Source: Cymbidium sinense (Eukaryota > Streptophyta > Magnoliopsida > Asparagales > Orchidaceae). Taken from it: 64,000 nt of DNA. The translations under genes and the position numbers were made by a program. Location of the stretch: assembly GCA_021442155.1 (NCBI GenBank), contig CM038222.1:20036923-20100922 (forward strand), read 5' to 3'. Below the pieces are notes generated by a model, which was not told the origin of the DNA, searched no databases, and was given only the letters and a program-made list of their open reading frames with translations. Positions 43,526-56,068 of the stretch are shown here, piece after piece (position 1 is the first letter of the stretch; each line of letters opens with the position of its first letter).

Positions 43526-43988
43526 GAATAGGTAGAACCTTGACGACAAGAACATCACCGTCAACCAGGAAAAGTTTAGATCTGGCGATGGAGGCGAAGG
43601 CGGATGTGGATGTTATTGTAGTGGTGGTTGGGGATCTGCAGGTGCTGGTGGATATGGAGGCGGTGGTCGGAGCAGTGGTGCTTATGGAGACGGGAGGATC
43701 AATGGAGGTTAGCCTTAGTGGTGGGGGAGGGAGAGATCGGGGATATGATGGTGGATCCAGAAATAGAGGTAGTTATGATGGGAATTTGAGAAACTGTCGA
43801 TCTCTGTTTATCTAACTATCTTTATAGTAGAGACTGCTCTAGCAATTTAGGATTTTTGATTTGCTCTATGCCTGCTTACTTTTGATCTATGTTATCTCTT
43901 GTCTCTTAGAAAACTTGATGTGTTACTTGGTTGATGAAATCAAAAGGAAAAAATGTTGAATCTGAATTTGTTCTCTGTTAAAAAAAAA
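43526..43988 (+). pseudogene. GR-RBP 3' fragment with 3' UTR, copy 7
   Basis: Starts AGAATAGGTAGAACCTTGAC. It reads NR-stop-NLDDKNITVNQEKFRSGDGG, then a glycine-rich tail SAGAGGYGGGGRSSGAYGDG, with a stop (GGTTAGCC) near 43,710. After that GGGGRDRGYDGGSRNRGSYD is visible in the next frame, with a short ending GNLRNCRS. The 3' UTR (CTCTATGCCTGCTTAC, TCTCTTAGAAAACTTGATGT) and an A9 tail end at 43,988. The 91-codon valine-rich frame at 43,540-43,815 partly overlaps in other frames. Copy 6 is its duplicated 5' end. Confidence 0.88.
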
Positions 43989-46050
43989 CCAGAAACTCTA
44001 AACCCTAAATTAAAACACCAAAACCTAAAACCAAACCCTAAACCTAAACTCTAAACCCTAAATCATAAAATTTAAACCTAAACCCAAAATAATCCTAAAC
44101 CCAAATAAACCCCTAAACAAACCCTAAAACCGTAATAAAAAACTCCTAAACCTAAGTTAAAACCTAAACCTAAACTAAATAAAACCTAAAAATAAAATAA
44201 ATAAACAAACCTAAACTAAAATAAGATAAAAAATAAAATAAAATAAAATCCTAAACTATAACCTAAACCTAAACCAAAACCTAAACCTAAAACAGAAAAA
44301 GAATAAAATTAAAAAAAAACAAAACTAAAAATAAATAAATAAAAACCTAAACTAAACTAAAAAATTAAACACCAAACTAAAATAAAAACTCAACCTAAGA
44401 TAAAAATAAAATAAAATAAAACTAAATAAAAACCTAAACCTAGAAAATAAATTAAAAAATAAGTAATAAATAAAACTTAAACTCTAAACTTAAAAAAACT
44501 TAAACTTAAAAAATAAAATAAACCTAAACCTAAAATAAATAAAGCTACAATAAATTAAACCTAAACCTAAACCTAAAATAACTAAAAACCTAAACCTAAA
44601 CTAAATAAAATAAACCTTAAAATAAACCCAAAATAAATAAAACTAAAACCTAAACCTAAAATAAATAAAATCTAAACCTAAACCTAAAATAAAATAAAAC
44701 CTAAACCTACAAAATAAAATAAAATAAAATAAACTAAAAATAAACGTAAACCTAAAATAAATGAAATTAAAACTTAAAATAAATAAACAAAATAAAATAA
44801 TAATAAACCTAAATAAAATAAAAATAAAATAAACTAAAACAAATAAAAATACTAAATAAACTAAATAAACCTAAAGGGTTTACTTATTTAAAATTAAAAA
44901 ATTAAAATCCCTAAACAAACAACCACAACCCTAAACCCTAAACTCTACCTAAACAAACCATAATCCCTAAACCCTAATTATACACACCCTAAACCCCAAA
45001 CCCCAAACCTAAACCCAACCTAAAACCACAAACCTTAAAGTCTAAACTAAATAAAACCTAAAAATAAAATAAATAAAATAACCTAAACCTAAATAAAATA
45101 AATAAAAATTAAATAAAATAAAAACATAAACTAAAACCTAAATATAAACCTAAACATAAAAATTAAATGAAATAAAATAAAACTAAAGTAAAATAAAATA
45201 AATAAAATCCTAAAGTAAACTAAAAAATAAAATAAACCTAAAAATAAAAAATATAAATAAAATAAAAAACAAAATGTAACATAAAAATAAAATAAACCTA
45301 AAATAAAATAAAATAAAAACTAAATAAAAACCTAAAAATAAATAAAAATAAAACCTAAACCCTAAACATAAAATAAATAAAATAAAATAAACTATAACCA
45401 AAACTAAAATAAACTAAACTAAACTAAATAAAACCTAATCCTCAACCTAAAATAAACTAAACCTAAACCCAAACTAAATAAATTTAAATAAACTAAAAAG
45501 AAACCAAAACCTAAACTAGAAAAATAAAATCTTAAAATAAACCTAAAATAAAAACCTAAAACCTAAACCTAAAAAAATAAAATAAAAACCAAAACCTAAA
45601 CCTTAAAATAAAAAATAAAACCTAAACCTAAAAATAAAATAAAAAATAAAACTAAACTAAAAGTAAACATAGACAATACTACTAAAAAAAAAATAAATAA
45701 TATAAAACCACTAAAATAAATAAACAACAAAAAAAATATTCCTAAAATAAAAAATAAAAAAAATAAAATAAATAAAGAAAAATCAACTAAATAAATTATG
45801 TAAACAAAACCTTCGGTTTACTTAATTAACAAAAAAACTATACTAAAATAAACCATATACCCTAAACCAAACCCTAAACCTAGTAAACCTAAACCACTAA
45901 ACTAACCTAAACTCTAAACCTTAAACTCTAAATTAATGCTAAACCCTAAACCCTAAACCCTAAACCCTCAAAATCCTAAACCCTAAAGCTTAAACACTAA
46001 ACCCTAAACCAAGCTAAAATCAACCTAAACCTTCAACCTTAAACCCTAAA
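43989..46050 (+). repeat. Telomere-like satellite, right arm, block 9
   Basis: Clean CCCTAAA variants after the poly-A, a degraded CCTAAA/TAAAATAAA stretch, a marker-like GGGTTTACTTATTTAAAATT near 44,875, clean repeats to about 45,040, a second degraded stretch, a marker CCTTCGGTTTACTTAATTAA near 45,807, and clean repeats to 46,050. Marker spacing is about 0.93 kb. Confidence 0.9.
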
Positions 46051-47271
46051 CTTATTTTCACTTTTGAGCTTGAGTTGGGTTATGTTTTTGACTTCTAACT
46101 TATGGGTTGGCCTGGTGGTTGCTACTTGGTAGTTCCTATCTTTCCAACCTGGGTTGGCTTGGTTTTTTCGGCCTTATGGCTACTGTCTTCTCTGCCTTGT
46201 TACTTTGGTTGCTGGTGGATGAGATGTTTCTGCTCTGCATTTATTTTATTTTCTGCATTGGTTGGTTAATTAGCTCTCCTCTTGAACTCAAATTATTTTT
46301 TACTAGTTGATGGTTTCATTTCTGAGTTATTTAGTCATTTGTGGTTGCTCACCCTGGTTTGGCATGATGATTGCAACTTCTTGTGACTTTGGCTTGAGGG
46401 CTCTTATCTTAGTTTGGTGTTGTTTCTTTGTTAATTAGCATTGTCCTGGTGCTTGCTAATGGATGGTTTTGGTTTTCCTTGGTTTGGAGCTTGGATGGGT
46501 ATTTGGATAATGGTTGTTATTGGTGTTGTATCTTTGTTCTAGCCTCTCTCTAGCTTATTATGATTAGTCTATTGTAGCTTTTGTTTGGTGTTATGGTTAC
46601 CAGCTGGTTGCTAGTCAATTGCTCTTTATTAAATGGTGTAGATCTGGAACTCTATAGATTGTTGGTGTTGGATGTTTGCTTGTATCAGGTATGCTGGCTA
46701 TGATGGCTTTGATGCTACTCACCTCTTCTCTCTGGTTGGTAGCATTACATATGATTGTAACCCTTCTTTATAAAGTTTGGATGTTCATATGTATTATTGC
46801 CCCTTGAGTTGATCCTAACTGAGCCTAAGCCTACTCATTATCAACCCTCTCCTTTTCTTCTCTTTATCCTTATCCTTTTTAGCTATGAATTTTTCCTTCG
46901 TAGTGTTTTGCAGATTTCTTTTATAGGTTGGAACTTTACAAAGGGAATGGTCATTACTCAGTCAAGCCAAGCGCTGTTGTTGTGGATCTTGCTTATCTTG
47001 CTTTCTCAAAGGAATCATGAACTACTGCTTACTCATCCTTTTAATGATTTCAAGATTTGTTTTAGTCTTACTCTGTGTCTTTTTCATTATGCTTTTTAGC
47101 TATTCTATTTTTCTTCTGTTATCTTTTCTTTTTTAATGTACTTAGGTGGGAGTTTAGCTCTTTAGGTTTCTTGTAGCTCTAAGAACAATAGAATTTTAGA
47201 GCTTTACCCCTTTTAAAGACATTTTATCTTTTCCTTTTATGGTAATAAAATTCTATCTTTCCCCAAAAAAA
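46051..47271 (+). mobile_element. LINE tail element T3
   Basis: Starts CTTATTTTCACTTTTGAG, the same 5' point as T1. It has an internal deletion relative to T1 (the T1 segment 36,630-37,300 is absent: TTTTTACTAG joins TTGATGGTTTCATTTCTGAG near 46,305). The 3' half is complete: AAGTTTGGATGTTCATATGT, TGGATCTTGCTTATCTTGC, AATAAA near 47,244, TTCTATCTTTCCCC and A7 at 47,265-47,271. No coding potential beyond compositional frames. Confidence 0.86.
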
Positions 47272-47392
47272 TCTAAACCTAACAAATAAACCTAAACCCA
47301 AACCCTAAACCTAAACTAAAGTAACTAAACAAACTAAAAATAAGTTTAAACCTACAACCTAATAAATTGAAACCTAAACCTAAACACTAAGA
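47272..47392 (+). repeat. Short telomere-like block and GR-RBP leader
   Basis: About 40 bases of CCTAAAC variants, then AAAGTAACTAAACAAACTAA (near 47,312) and the rest of the leader. This is the shortest gap between a LINE tail and a GR-RBP fragment in the window, and so shows the basic order most compactly. Confidence 0.88.
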
Positions 47393-47838
47393 ATGTGTAG
47401 AACATTGGAGACATGAACATCATCAACCAAAGTCTAGATTTGGTGCAGGGAAGGTGGAGGCTGGGTTATATAGTGGTGGTGGGGATTTGGAGGTCTTGGT
47501 GGATATGGAGGTCGTGAAGCGGTGGTGGTTATTGAGGTAGGAGGAGGCGTGACGTTATAGTGGTTATGTGATGGAGTGATGGATGTGATGGTTGATCACC
47601 TTCGATAGGATGGATTGGTTCGATGAGCTGGAGAAACTAAGAAGATTTGATCACTATATATGGAATTGTGTCTTTATAGTAGAGATAGTTCTAGTTATTT
47701 AGGGTTTATGATTTGCTCTATGTGTGCTCATTTTTATCTATGTTGTCGCTTGTGTCTTAGAAAACTTGGTGTGCTACTTGGTTGATAAAATAAAAAAGAA
47801 GAAATGATGAATATGAATTTGTTCTCTATTAAAAAAAA
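47393..47838 (+). pseudogene. GR-RBP 3' fragment with 3' UTR, copy 8
   Basis: Starts AGAATGTGTAGAACATTGGA. Several deletions shorten the coding part, so only pieces such as GGGDLEVLVDMEV-frame and GGSW-frame can be aligned to copy 4. The 3' UTR is intact (CTCTATGTGTGCTCATTTTT, GTGTCTTAGAAAACTTGGTG) and ends in ATTAAAAAAAAC. Recognised through leader, start point and 3' UTR. Confidence 0.83.
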
Positions 47839-49356
47839 CCAAAACCTAAACTAAAAACTGAACCCTAAACCTAAAACCTAAAATCCTAAACCTAAACCTA
47901 CTAAACCATCTAAACCTAAACCAAGTCCTAAAATCTAAAACAAAATCCTAAACCTAAACCCTAAACCCTAAACCCTAAACCCTAAACCCTAAACCATAAA
48001 CCAAATCCTAAACTCAAACTAAACCCTAAACCTAAAAAAAAATAAACCCTAAAAACTAAATAAAACCTAAAAATAAGATAAATAAAAACCAAAACCAAAA
48101 ATAAAATAAAATATAAACCTAAACTAAAGCCTAAACATAAAAAGAAAAAAAATAAAAAATAAAAACTAAACTTAAATAAAATAAATAGATACTTAAACTA
48201 AATAAAAAATAAAAAACTTAAATATAATAAAATAAACCTAAAATAAAAATAAAATAAACCTAAAATAAAATAAAATAAAACTAAATAAAACCTAAACAAA
48301 ATAAATCTAAAATATAACCTAAAAAAATATTAAAAAAAAAAATCTAAACCATAAAAACTTAAACCTAAATAAAAATAAAATAAACCTAAAATAAACTAAA
48401 TAAACTAAACCAAAATAAATAAAACCTAAACCTAAAACCTAAAATAAACTAAATCTAAACAAAAGAAACTAAATAAAATAAATCAAATAAACTAAAAATA
48501 AACCTAAACCTCAACTAAAAAAAATAAATAAAAAATAAACCTAAATTAAAACCCAAACCTAAACCTAAAAAAATAAAATAAAAAACATAAACCTAAACCT
48601 AAAAAATAAATATAAAATCTTAACCTAAAAAATAAAAAAAATAAAACTAAACTAAAAAATAAACTAAAATAAAAAACCTAAACTAAAAAAAGAAAACCTA
48701 AAATAAATAAACTAAACTAAATAAAAAAAATAAACCTAAATAAAAAAAAAAACTAAAATAAATAAAAATTTAACTAAATAAACCTAAACATACAAATTTA
48801 ATTAATTTAAAATTAAAAAAATGAATAAAACTTGACCTTAAAATACTAAACATAAAACCCTAAACCCAAACACTAAACCCCAAAAGCTAAATAAACCTAA
48901 ACCTAAAAAATCTAAATATAATCTAAGCTAAACTAAATAAAACCTAAAATAATATAAATAAAAAACCATACCTAAAAAATAAAACCTAAACTAAAAAAAA
49001 TTAAAATTAAAATAAAAACCTAAACCTAAACCTAAACCTAAAAATATAATAAAATCTAAACATTAACATAAAATTAAAATAAATCCTAAACCTAAAAATA
49101 AAAGAAAAATAAACTAAACCTAAAAATTAACCTAATCCTAAAAAATAAACTAAAATAAAAAACATAACCAAAAATAAATAAACTAAATTAAATAAAATTA
49201 AAATAAACCTAAATAAAAAATAAAATAAAGAATAAACTAAAATAAATAAATAAATAAACTAAAATAAATAAAAAATAAACTAAATAAACCTAAACATACT
49301 AGTTTACTTAATTTAAAAAAAATAAAAATAAAATAAAAAAAAACTCTAACACTAAA
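47839..49356 (+). repeat. Telomere-like satellite, right arm, block 11
   Basis: Clean CCCTAAA (47,839-48,060), degraded stretch, marker CATACAAATTTAATTAATTT near 48,787, short clean block, second degraded stretch, marker CATACTAGTTTACTTAATTT near 49,291, then a short A-rich piece into the LINE tail at 49,357. There is almost no clean repeat between the second marker and the LINE tail here, in contrast to other units. Confidence 0.9.
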
Positions 49357-50735
49357 CCTTGTTGGTTATTCTTTTGCCTTGGTTTTGTGTTTAGTTATTC
49401 TCCTAAGATAGCCTCTGTTGGGTGCATTATTTGCAGCACGTTTTGTGTTGTTATTATTCTTCATGTTGGGTTAGTCTTTGTTGCTAGGGAAGTTTTGTTT
49501 TTTGAGTCACTTGCTATTTGCCTTATGGTGGTTGTGCTTCTTTTGGACCACTATTGTGTGGTGCTTTGTTAGTTTTCTTCATTTCCTTGGCTGATGGGGA
49601 TGCTTCCTTTGTTGGTTACTTATGATGGGTTGTTCTCTAGTGGTTTCCTTATGGCTGTTTTACTTAGTTGGTTTTGTTGGAGGAGTTTTAGTTGACCTTA
49701 GAATCTTGGTTGGTTGATTTTTTCCTTGTTGGTATTTTCCTTCTTCTTGGACAATTTGCTGGAGCCTTCTGTTGTGCTTGCCGAACCTTTATTGATCCTT
49801 TTGGATTGAAATTTTTAGTTTTCTGTGGTTGGTGGCTATCTTTGGTCCCCTTTTGTGTGGATGTTTAGTCTTCTAGTGATTTGCAGTAGTTGCAGGTTAT
49901 GTTTCCTTCAGTTTATGGTATCATTTCTAAGCTATTTAGTCATTTTTGGTTGCTCACCATAATTTGGCTTGGTGGTACTTATTAAAAGTGGCTTAGGGCT
50001 CTATCTTGATTTTGTTGGCTATTTATCTATTAATTGGCATGCTTGGAAGGGCGGTTCTAGTTTTTCACGGTGGTTTGGCTACTAGGCGTTCTTTGGTCGG
50101 TTCTCTTATTTTAATGGTCTTTGGATCAGAACTGCGGATTATTTGGATGTTTTCTTATATCAAGTATGCTCGCTATGATGGCTTTGATGTTACAAACTTA
50201 TTCTCTCTAGTTGGTAGCATTACATATGATTGTGACTCTTCTTTATGAAGTTTGGATGCTCATATGTATTGTTGCCTTGACCATAACTGAGCTTGAGCCT
50301 TCTCGTTCTCAGCGCTCTCCATTTCCTCTCTTTATCCTTATTCTTTTTTTCTATGACTTTTGCCTTTGTAGCATTTTGCAGATTTCTTTTATAGGTTGAA
50401 CTTTACAGAGGGAATGGTCATTACTGAGTCAAGCCAAGCGCTGTTGTTGTGGATCTTGCTTATCATGCTTTCTCAAAGGAATCATGAACTACTACTAACT
50501 CAATCTTTTATTATTTTTAGGATTTTTTTAGTCTTACTCTGTCTCTTTTTCTCTTAGGCTTTTTAGCCGTTGAATTTGCTATTTTATTTTCATTTCTTTT
50601 TCTAATGTACTTAGATGGGGGTTTAGCTCTTTAGGTTTCTTATAGAAAAGTAGAATTTTAGAGCTTTACCCCTTTTGGGACATTCTATTTTACCTTTATG
50701 GTATTAAAATTCTAACTTTCTAAAAACAAAAACCC
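49357..50735 (+). mobile_element. LINE tail element T4 (shorter 5' end)
   Basis: Starts inside the element, at CTTGTTGGTTATTCTTTTGC, equivalent to about 54,835 in T5, so it lacks the CTTATTTTCAC 5' end. The rest follows the family: CTTTTGGACCACTATTGTGT, AAGTTTGGATGCTCATATGT, GTGGATCTTGCTTATCATGC, GGTATTAAAATTCTAACTTT and A5CA5. It is the only tail in the right arm with a different 5' end. Confidence 0.85.
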
Positions 50736-52142
50736 TAAACAACCCTAAACCTTAAACCCTAAATCATAAACCCTAATACTCTAAAACCTAAACCCTAAAC
50801 TCTATCAAAAAAAACCTTAAACCCTAAACCCTAAACTAAAACCTAAACCTAAAACCTAGGCCTAAACAAACCCTAAAATCCTAAACACTAAAACCCTAAA
50901 CCCTAAACCCTAAAACCCTAAACCATAAACCCTAAAACTTAAACCTAAATTAAAAAATAAATAAAATAAAAATAAAACCTAAAAATAAACTAAACCTACA
51001 CTAAAACCTAAACTTAAAATAAAATAAATAAAATTTAAAACTAAATTAAAATAAAGTTAATAAAACCTAAACTAAACTAAATTAAACAACGTAAATAAAA
51101 ACCTAAATAAAATAAAACTAAACCTAAAATAAAATAAAACAAACATTAGATAATAAAATAAAACAAAATAAAACTTAAAGCTAAAATAAACATAAAATAA
51201 ATAAAAATAACACCTAAATCAACTAAAAAAAAACCAAACCTAAAATAAAATAAAATAAAAGATAAATAAACCTAAAATAAAGAATAAATAATAAACCTAA
51301 AACCTAAACCTAAAATAAATAAATTAAAATAAACAAAATAAACCTAAGCTAAAAAATAATGCCTAAAAATAAACCTAAAATAACAACCTAAAACTAAACC
51401 TAAAATATATATAAAAAAAAACCTAAACCTAATAAAAAACATACACCTAAAATAAAATAAAATAAAACTAAACTAAAAATAAACCTAAACCTCTAAACTT
51501 TAAAAAAATAAAATAAAATAAACCTAAACTAAAATAATTAAACCTAAAATAAATAAACTAAATAAATAAAATAAAATAATAAAATTAAAAAATAAAATAA
51601 ATAAATAAATAAACATAAATAAATAAACTATATTAACCCAACTTTACTTTTTTTTTAACAAAACAACCCTAAACCCCAACTTAAACCCATGTCTAAAATA
51701 CACAAACCCACCCACCCTAAATCAAAACACCTAAACCCAAATACACCTAAACTACTAATCCTTGATCACCTTCTCAGGTTTAGGTCCTTTAAAGAACCGG
51801 CCAGCCATCAGGAGCTAATGCTGGTTTCTGCTATCTTAAATGGTGGTGGGCTAATCTGACTTTTTATGAAAGAAAAACTTCAGTAGGTCATTAAGCCTCA
51901 TTAAACCCTAAACTTACCACAACCCTATCTACCTAAACTCCTAAACCTCTTAAAACATCTAAAAACAAACTAAAACCCTAAACCTACAAAACTAAAACCT
52001 AAACCACTTAAACAAACCCTAAACCTAAAAACCTAAACAAACCTAAACTAAACCCTAATGCCTTAAACCTAAACCTAAAGTAACTAAAATAAATTAAAAA
52101 AAACTAAACCACAAAACTAAATAAACCTAAAGCCTAACCTTA
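50736..52142 (+). repeat. Telomere-like satellite, right arm, block 12
   Basis: Clean CCCTAAA (50,736-50,950), degraded stretch to about 51,630, a weak marker (CCAACTTTACTTTTTTTTTA near 51,638), more diverged repeats, a unique insert at 51,757-51,898, then clean repeats and the leader AAAGTAACTAAAATAAATTA near 52,077. Confidence 0.88.
51757..51898. other. Unique insert of about 140 bp in the satellite
   Basis: Non-telomeric sequence from TCCTTGATCACCTTCTCAGG to GTAGGTCATTAAGCCTCATT, flanked by CCTAAAC on both sides. It includes GGTTTAGGTCC, so part may be telomeric in opposite polarity. No similarity to the LINE, the GR-RBP fragment or other units is seen, and no frame of interest. Confidence 0.6.
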
Positions 52143-52587
52143 GAATGGATGGACCTTAATGGTAACTAACATCTGGAAGCTCAGTCTAAATCTAGCGGGG
52201 AGGTAAAGGCGGTTATCATAGTGGTGGTGGGGATCGAGGAGGTCAGTGGATATGGAGGTGGTTGTCGGAAGTGGTGGTTATGGAGGCGGGAGGAGGCGAT
52301 GGAGGTTATAGTCATGGTGATGGAGGAGAGATCAGGATATGATGGTGGATCACTACTCGAAAGGTGGTTCCAATAGGACTGAGAAACGAATAACGATTGA
52401 TCAAATTCTTTGCTTATGGAGCGTGTCTTTCTGATAGAGATGGTTCTAGTTACAAGTTTTTGATTTGCTCTATGCACACTCATTTTTTATCTATGTTGTC
52501 ACTTGTGTCTTAGAAAACTGTGTTACTTGGTTGATGAAATAAAAGAAAAAAATGGAATCAATTTGTTCTCAATTAAAAAAAAAAAAA
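52143..52587 (+). pseudogene. GR-RBP 3' fragment with 3' UTR, copy 9
   Basis: Starts AGAATGGATGGACCTTAATG. It is heavily eroded by short deletions, but keeps GTGGATATGGAGGTGGTTGT, TGGTTATGGAGGCGGGAGGA, TCAGGATATGATGGTGGATC (the GYDGGS region) and an ending equivalent to NWRN. The 3' UTR has CTCTATGCACACTCATTTTT and CTTGTGTCTTAGAAAACTGT and ends in AATT plus A13 (52,575-52,587), the longest GR-RBP tail in the window, followed by CCTAAACC. The 100-codon - strand frame over it is a shadow. Confidence 0.84.
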
Positions 52588-54452
52588 CCTAAACCAAAAA
52601 ACACAAACCATAAAACCTAAAGCGTCACCATAAAATAAACCCTAAACCATAAATCCTAAACCCCAAATGCCAAACCCTAAACCCTAAATCAAAAACCTTA
52701 ATCCTTAAAAAGCTAAGACCAAAACCTAAACTAAATAGAACCTAAAAATAAAATAAATAAATAACCCTAAACCAAATTAAAATAAAAAATAAAATAAAAT
52801 GAAAACCTAAACTTAAATTAAAAAAGAAAATAAAATAAAAAGTAAAAAAACTAAACTAAAATAAAATAAATAAAAACCTAAGCTAAACTAAAAAATAAAA
52901 AACCTAAATAAAATAAAAACTAAACATAAAATAAAAAAATAAACCCAAATAAAAACTAAATAAAAACCTAAACCTAAAAATAAACCTAAAAAATAAATAA
53001 AATAAAACATAAATCTAAACTAAAAAATAAACCTAAAATAAAATAAAATAAACTAAACCTAAACTATAATAAAACCTAAAATAAAAAAACCTAACATATA
53101 AGCTTAAACTAAACCTAAACTAAATAAATAAAATAAACATAATCTAAATTAAAAAAATAAAACCTAAAATTTAACCTAAAATAAAAAAACCCTATGTAAA
53201 AAAATAATATAAAACCTAAACCTAAAATAAAAAATATAACCTAAACCAAAAAATAAATAAAATAATACTACACTAAAAGTAAACCTAAACTTAAACCTAA
53301 AATTAAAAAATAAACTAAAATAAAAAAAATAAAATAAATAAACTATAAAATAAACTAAATTAAATAAAAAATAAACCTAAATAAAAAAAAAAAAAATATA
53401 AAATAAACTAAAATAAATAAAAAATAAACAAAATAAACCAAAACCTACTAGTTTAGTTAATTTAAAAATAAAATTAAAAAAAATTAAAATTTAAAATAAA
53501 AAAATCCCGAACCTTAAACCCTAAATGCTAAACCTAGAAATAAAATAAAATAAATAAAAACTAAATTAAAATAAAATAGATAAAAACCTAAACAAAATTA
53601 AAAAAAATAAACCTACAAATAGAAAACCTAAATAAAATAAAAATTATATGTAAAATAAAATAAGTCTACAAAAAAAATTAGATAAAACTAAATAAAATCT
53701 AAAACTTAAAACCTAAATATTAAACCTAAAATAAATAAAAAGTAAAACTTAAATTAAAAATAAAACCTAAACATAAATAAATAAAATAAACCTAAATCTA
53801 AACTAAAATAAACTAAAATAAATAAAACCTAAACCTTAAATGAACTAAACCTAAACCCTAAACTAAATAAAATAAAATAAACTAAAATAAACTTAAACTA
53901 AACCGAAATAAAACCTAAAATAAACCTAAAATAAAACCTAAACTAAAATAAACTAAAACTTAACATAAACCTTAAAATAAATTAAATAAAATAAAACTAA
54001 TAAACTAAACTAAACCCAATAAACTAAAATAAAACCTAAACTAAAATAAATAAACCTAATAAATAAATAAATAAATGATAAAGATAAATGACTAAAATTT
54101 AAATAAACTAAATATACTAAAACTAAACCTACTGGTTTGCTTGTTTTAAAGAAACCCTAAACCTAAATAAATCACCACTTAAACCATCCACAAACCTACC
54201 TACAACCTAAACCTTACCTTATCTTAATAAAACCATAAACCCTAGCTAACTAACTAGCAAACCTAAACTGACCTAACTGACACAAAACATAAACCATGAC
54301 CACAAAATACAAACCCTAAGCAAACTATAAATCCCCTGACCCTAAACCCAAGCCTAAATCCTAAACCTTCAAAATAAACCACAAAAGCCTAAAACACCTA
54401 AACTCCTAAACCCTAAACCTAAACCTAAACCAAACCCTAAATCCAAAACGAA
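52588..54452 (+). repeat. Telomere-like satellite, right arm, block 13
   Basis: Clean repeats, long degraded stretch, marker CCTACTAGTTTAGTTAATTT near 53,445, almost no clean block, second degraded stretch, marker CCTACTGGTTTGCTTGTTTT near 54,127, then more diverged CCCTAAA with non-repeat words to 54,452. Confidence 0.9.
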
Positions 54453-56068
54453 CTTATTTTTACTTTTTTGGCTGACTGGGTTTTGTTTAGATCTCTTGCT
54501 TTTGGTTTGGCCTAGTGCTTGCTCTATGGTGGTTCATATCTTTTTAGCCTGGGTTGGCTTTGTTTTTTTAGCTTGGTGGTTGCTACCTTCTCTACCTTAT
54601 TACTCTTGTTGCTAGTGGTTGAGATGGTTTCTACTCTAGCTTTATTCTTTTTTCTACACCGATTGGTTTATTAGCTCTCCTCTTGAACTCGAATTACTTT
54701 TTGCTGGTTTTTAATGGTTGGATGGGTGGCCTTCTTAAAGGGAACTATTGTAGGTTGTTCCATTTTTGGTCCTTCTTTTGTAGAATTTCCTGGCTACTTT
54801 TTTTGGGGGTTGCCTCCAAGTTCCTTATTATTTGTTGTTGGATCCTTCTTTTTCCTTGGTTTTGTGTTTACTTATTCTCGGATTAACCTCTGCTGGGTGC
54901 ATTATTTGCAGCACATTTTATGTTATTATTTTTCTTCTTGTTTGGTTAGTCTTAGTAGAAACCAACAAAGCACCATTAAACAATAGCCATTTTTTCACTA
55001 GCTTCTATATGGCCTTTCTATGGTGGTTGTGCTTCTTTTGGACCTCATGTGGTGCTTTGTTGGTTTTATGCTTTTCCTTGGTTGTTGGGGATGCTTCTTT
55101 TATTGGTTACTTATGATGGGCTATTCTCTCGTGATTGCCTTATGGCTATTCTACTAAACTGGTTTGGTTCAAAGACTTTTAGTTGTCCTTGGAATCTTGG
55201 ATGGTTAAATTTTTTTCTTTTTTGTTAGTTGTTTCTCTACTAATTGGCATGGGTCTGGTGCTTACTGACTACTGGTTCTGGTTTTCCCTAGTTTGGAGCT
55301 TGGATGGGTATTTGGAAAATTGCTATTGTTGGTGTTCTGATTTTGTTCTAGCCTCTCTTTGGGTTATTGTGGTTTTTGATTGGTGGTTTGCCTGCTAGCT
55401 AGTTGCTAGTCGATTGCTCTTTATTTAATGGTGCAGGATCTTAAACTCTATGAACTACTGACCTTGGATGTTTGCTTGTATCAAGTATGTTGGCTATGAT
55501 GGCTTTGATGCTACTCACTGCTTCTCTTTGGTTGGTAGCATTATGTATGATTGTAACCCTTTTTTATGAAGTTTGGATGCTCATATGTATTCTTGCCTCT
55601 TGAGCTGATCCTAACTAAGCCTGAGCCTACTCTCTCTCAGCTCTCTCTCCTTTTCCTCTCTTTATCCTTATCCTTTTAAGCTATGACTTTTGCCTTTGTA
55701 GCATTTTGCAGATTTCTTTTACAGGTTGGAACTTTACAAATGAAATGGTCGTTACCCAGTCAACCCAAGTGTTGTTGTTGTCGATCTTGCTTATCTTGCT
55801 TTCTCAAAGGAATCATGAATTGCTTCTGACTCATCCTATTATTATTTCCAGGATTTGTTTTAGTATCACTTTGTGTCTTTTTCTCTTATGCATTTTAGCT
55901 ATTGTATTTGCTCTTTTGCTTTCTTTACTTTTTCTAATGTACTTAGATAGGGGTTTAGATCATTAGGTTTCTTATTTCTCTAAGAGCAGTAGAATTTTAG
56001 AGCTTTAGCCCTTTTAAGGACATTATATCTTTCCCTTTTATGATAATAAATTCTAACTTTCCTAAAAA
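54453..56068 (+). mobile_element. LINE tail element T5
   Basis: Starts CTTATTTTTACTTTTTTGG after a non-canonical CCAAAACGAA. It follows the family with GATGGGTGGCCTTCTTAAAG, GGGTGCATTATTTGCAGCAC, AAGTTTGGATGCTCATATGT, TCTTTTACAGGTTGGAACTT and a 3' end of ATAATAAATTCTAACTTTCC, T and A7. A segment present in T1 (about 37,130-37,430) is missing. Compositional frames only. Confidence 0.86.

Larger units (their letters stand above)
38716..43626 (+). repeat. Direct duplication of about 5 kb, copy B
   Basis: Copy B starts abruptly inside GR-RBP sequence, where GTAGTGGTG joins GCTTATCTCCTAC of the LINE 3' UTR, and runs to the corresponding point in GR-RBP copy 7 (about 43,626). Relative to copy A it has a deletion of about 65 bases near 39,247 and many one-base length differences in A runs, plus substitutions. 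Satellite words also match in order (AGCTAAAAACCTAAACC and ATACCAAAATCAAAATAAAA in both). Confidence 0.9.

Noticed and set aside
43540..43815. Valine/glycine-rich 91-codon frame as a separate gene
   Set aside because: It is the GR-RBP fragment read partly in the wrong frame. The true frame gives the glycine-rich tail, but with stops.
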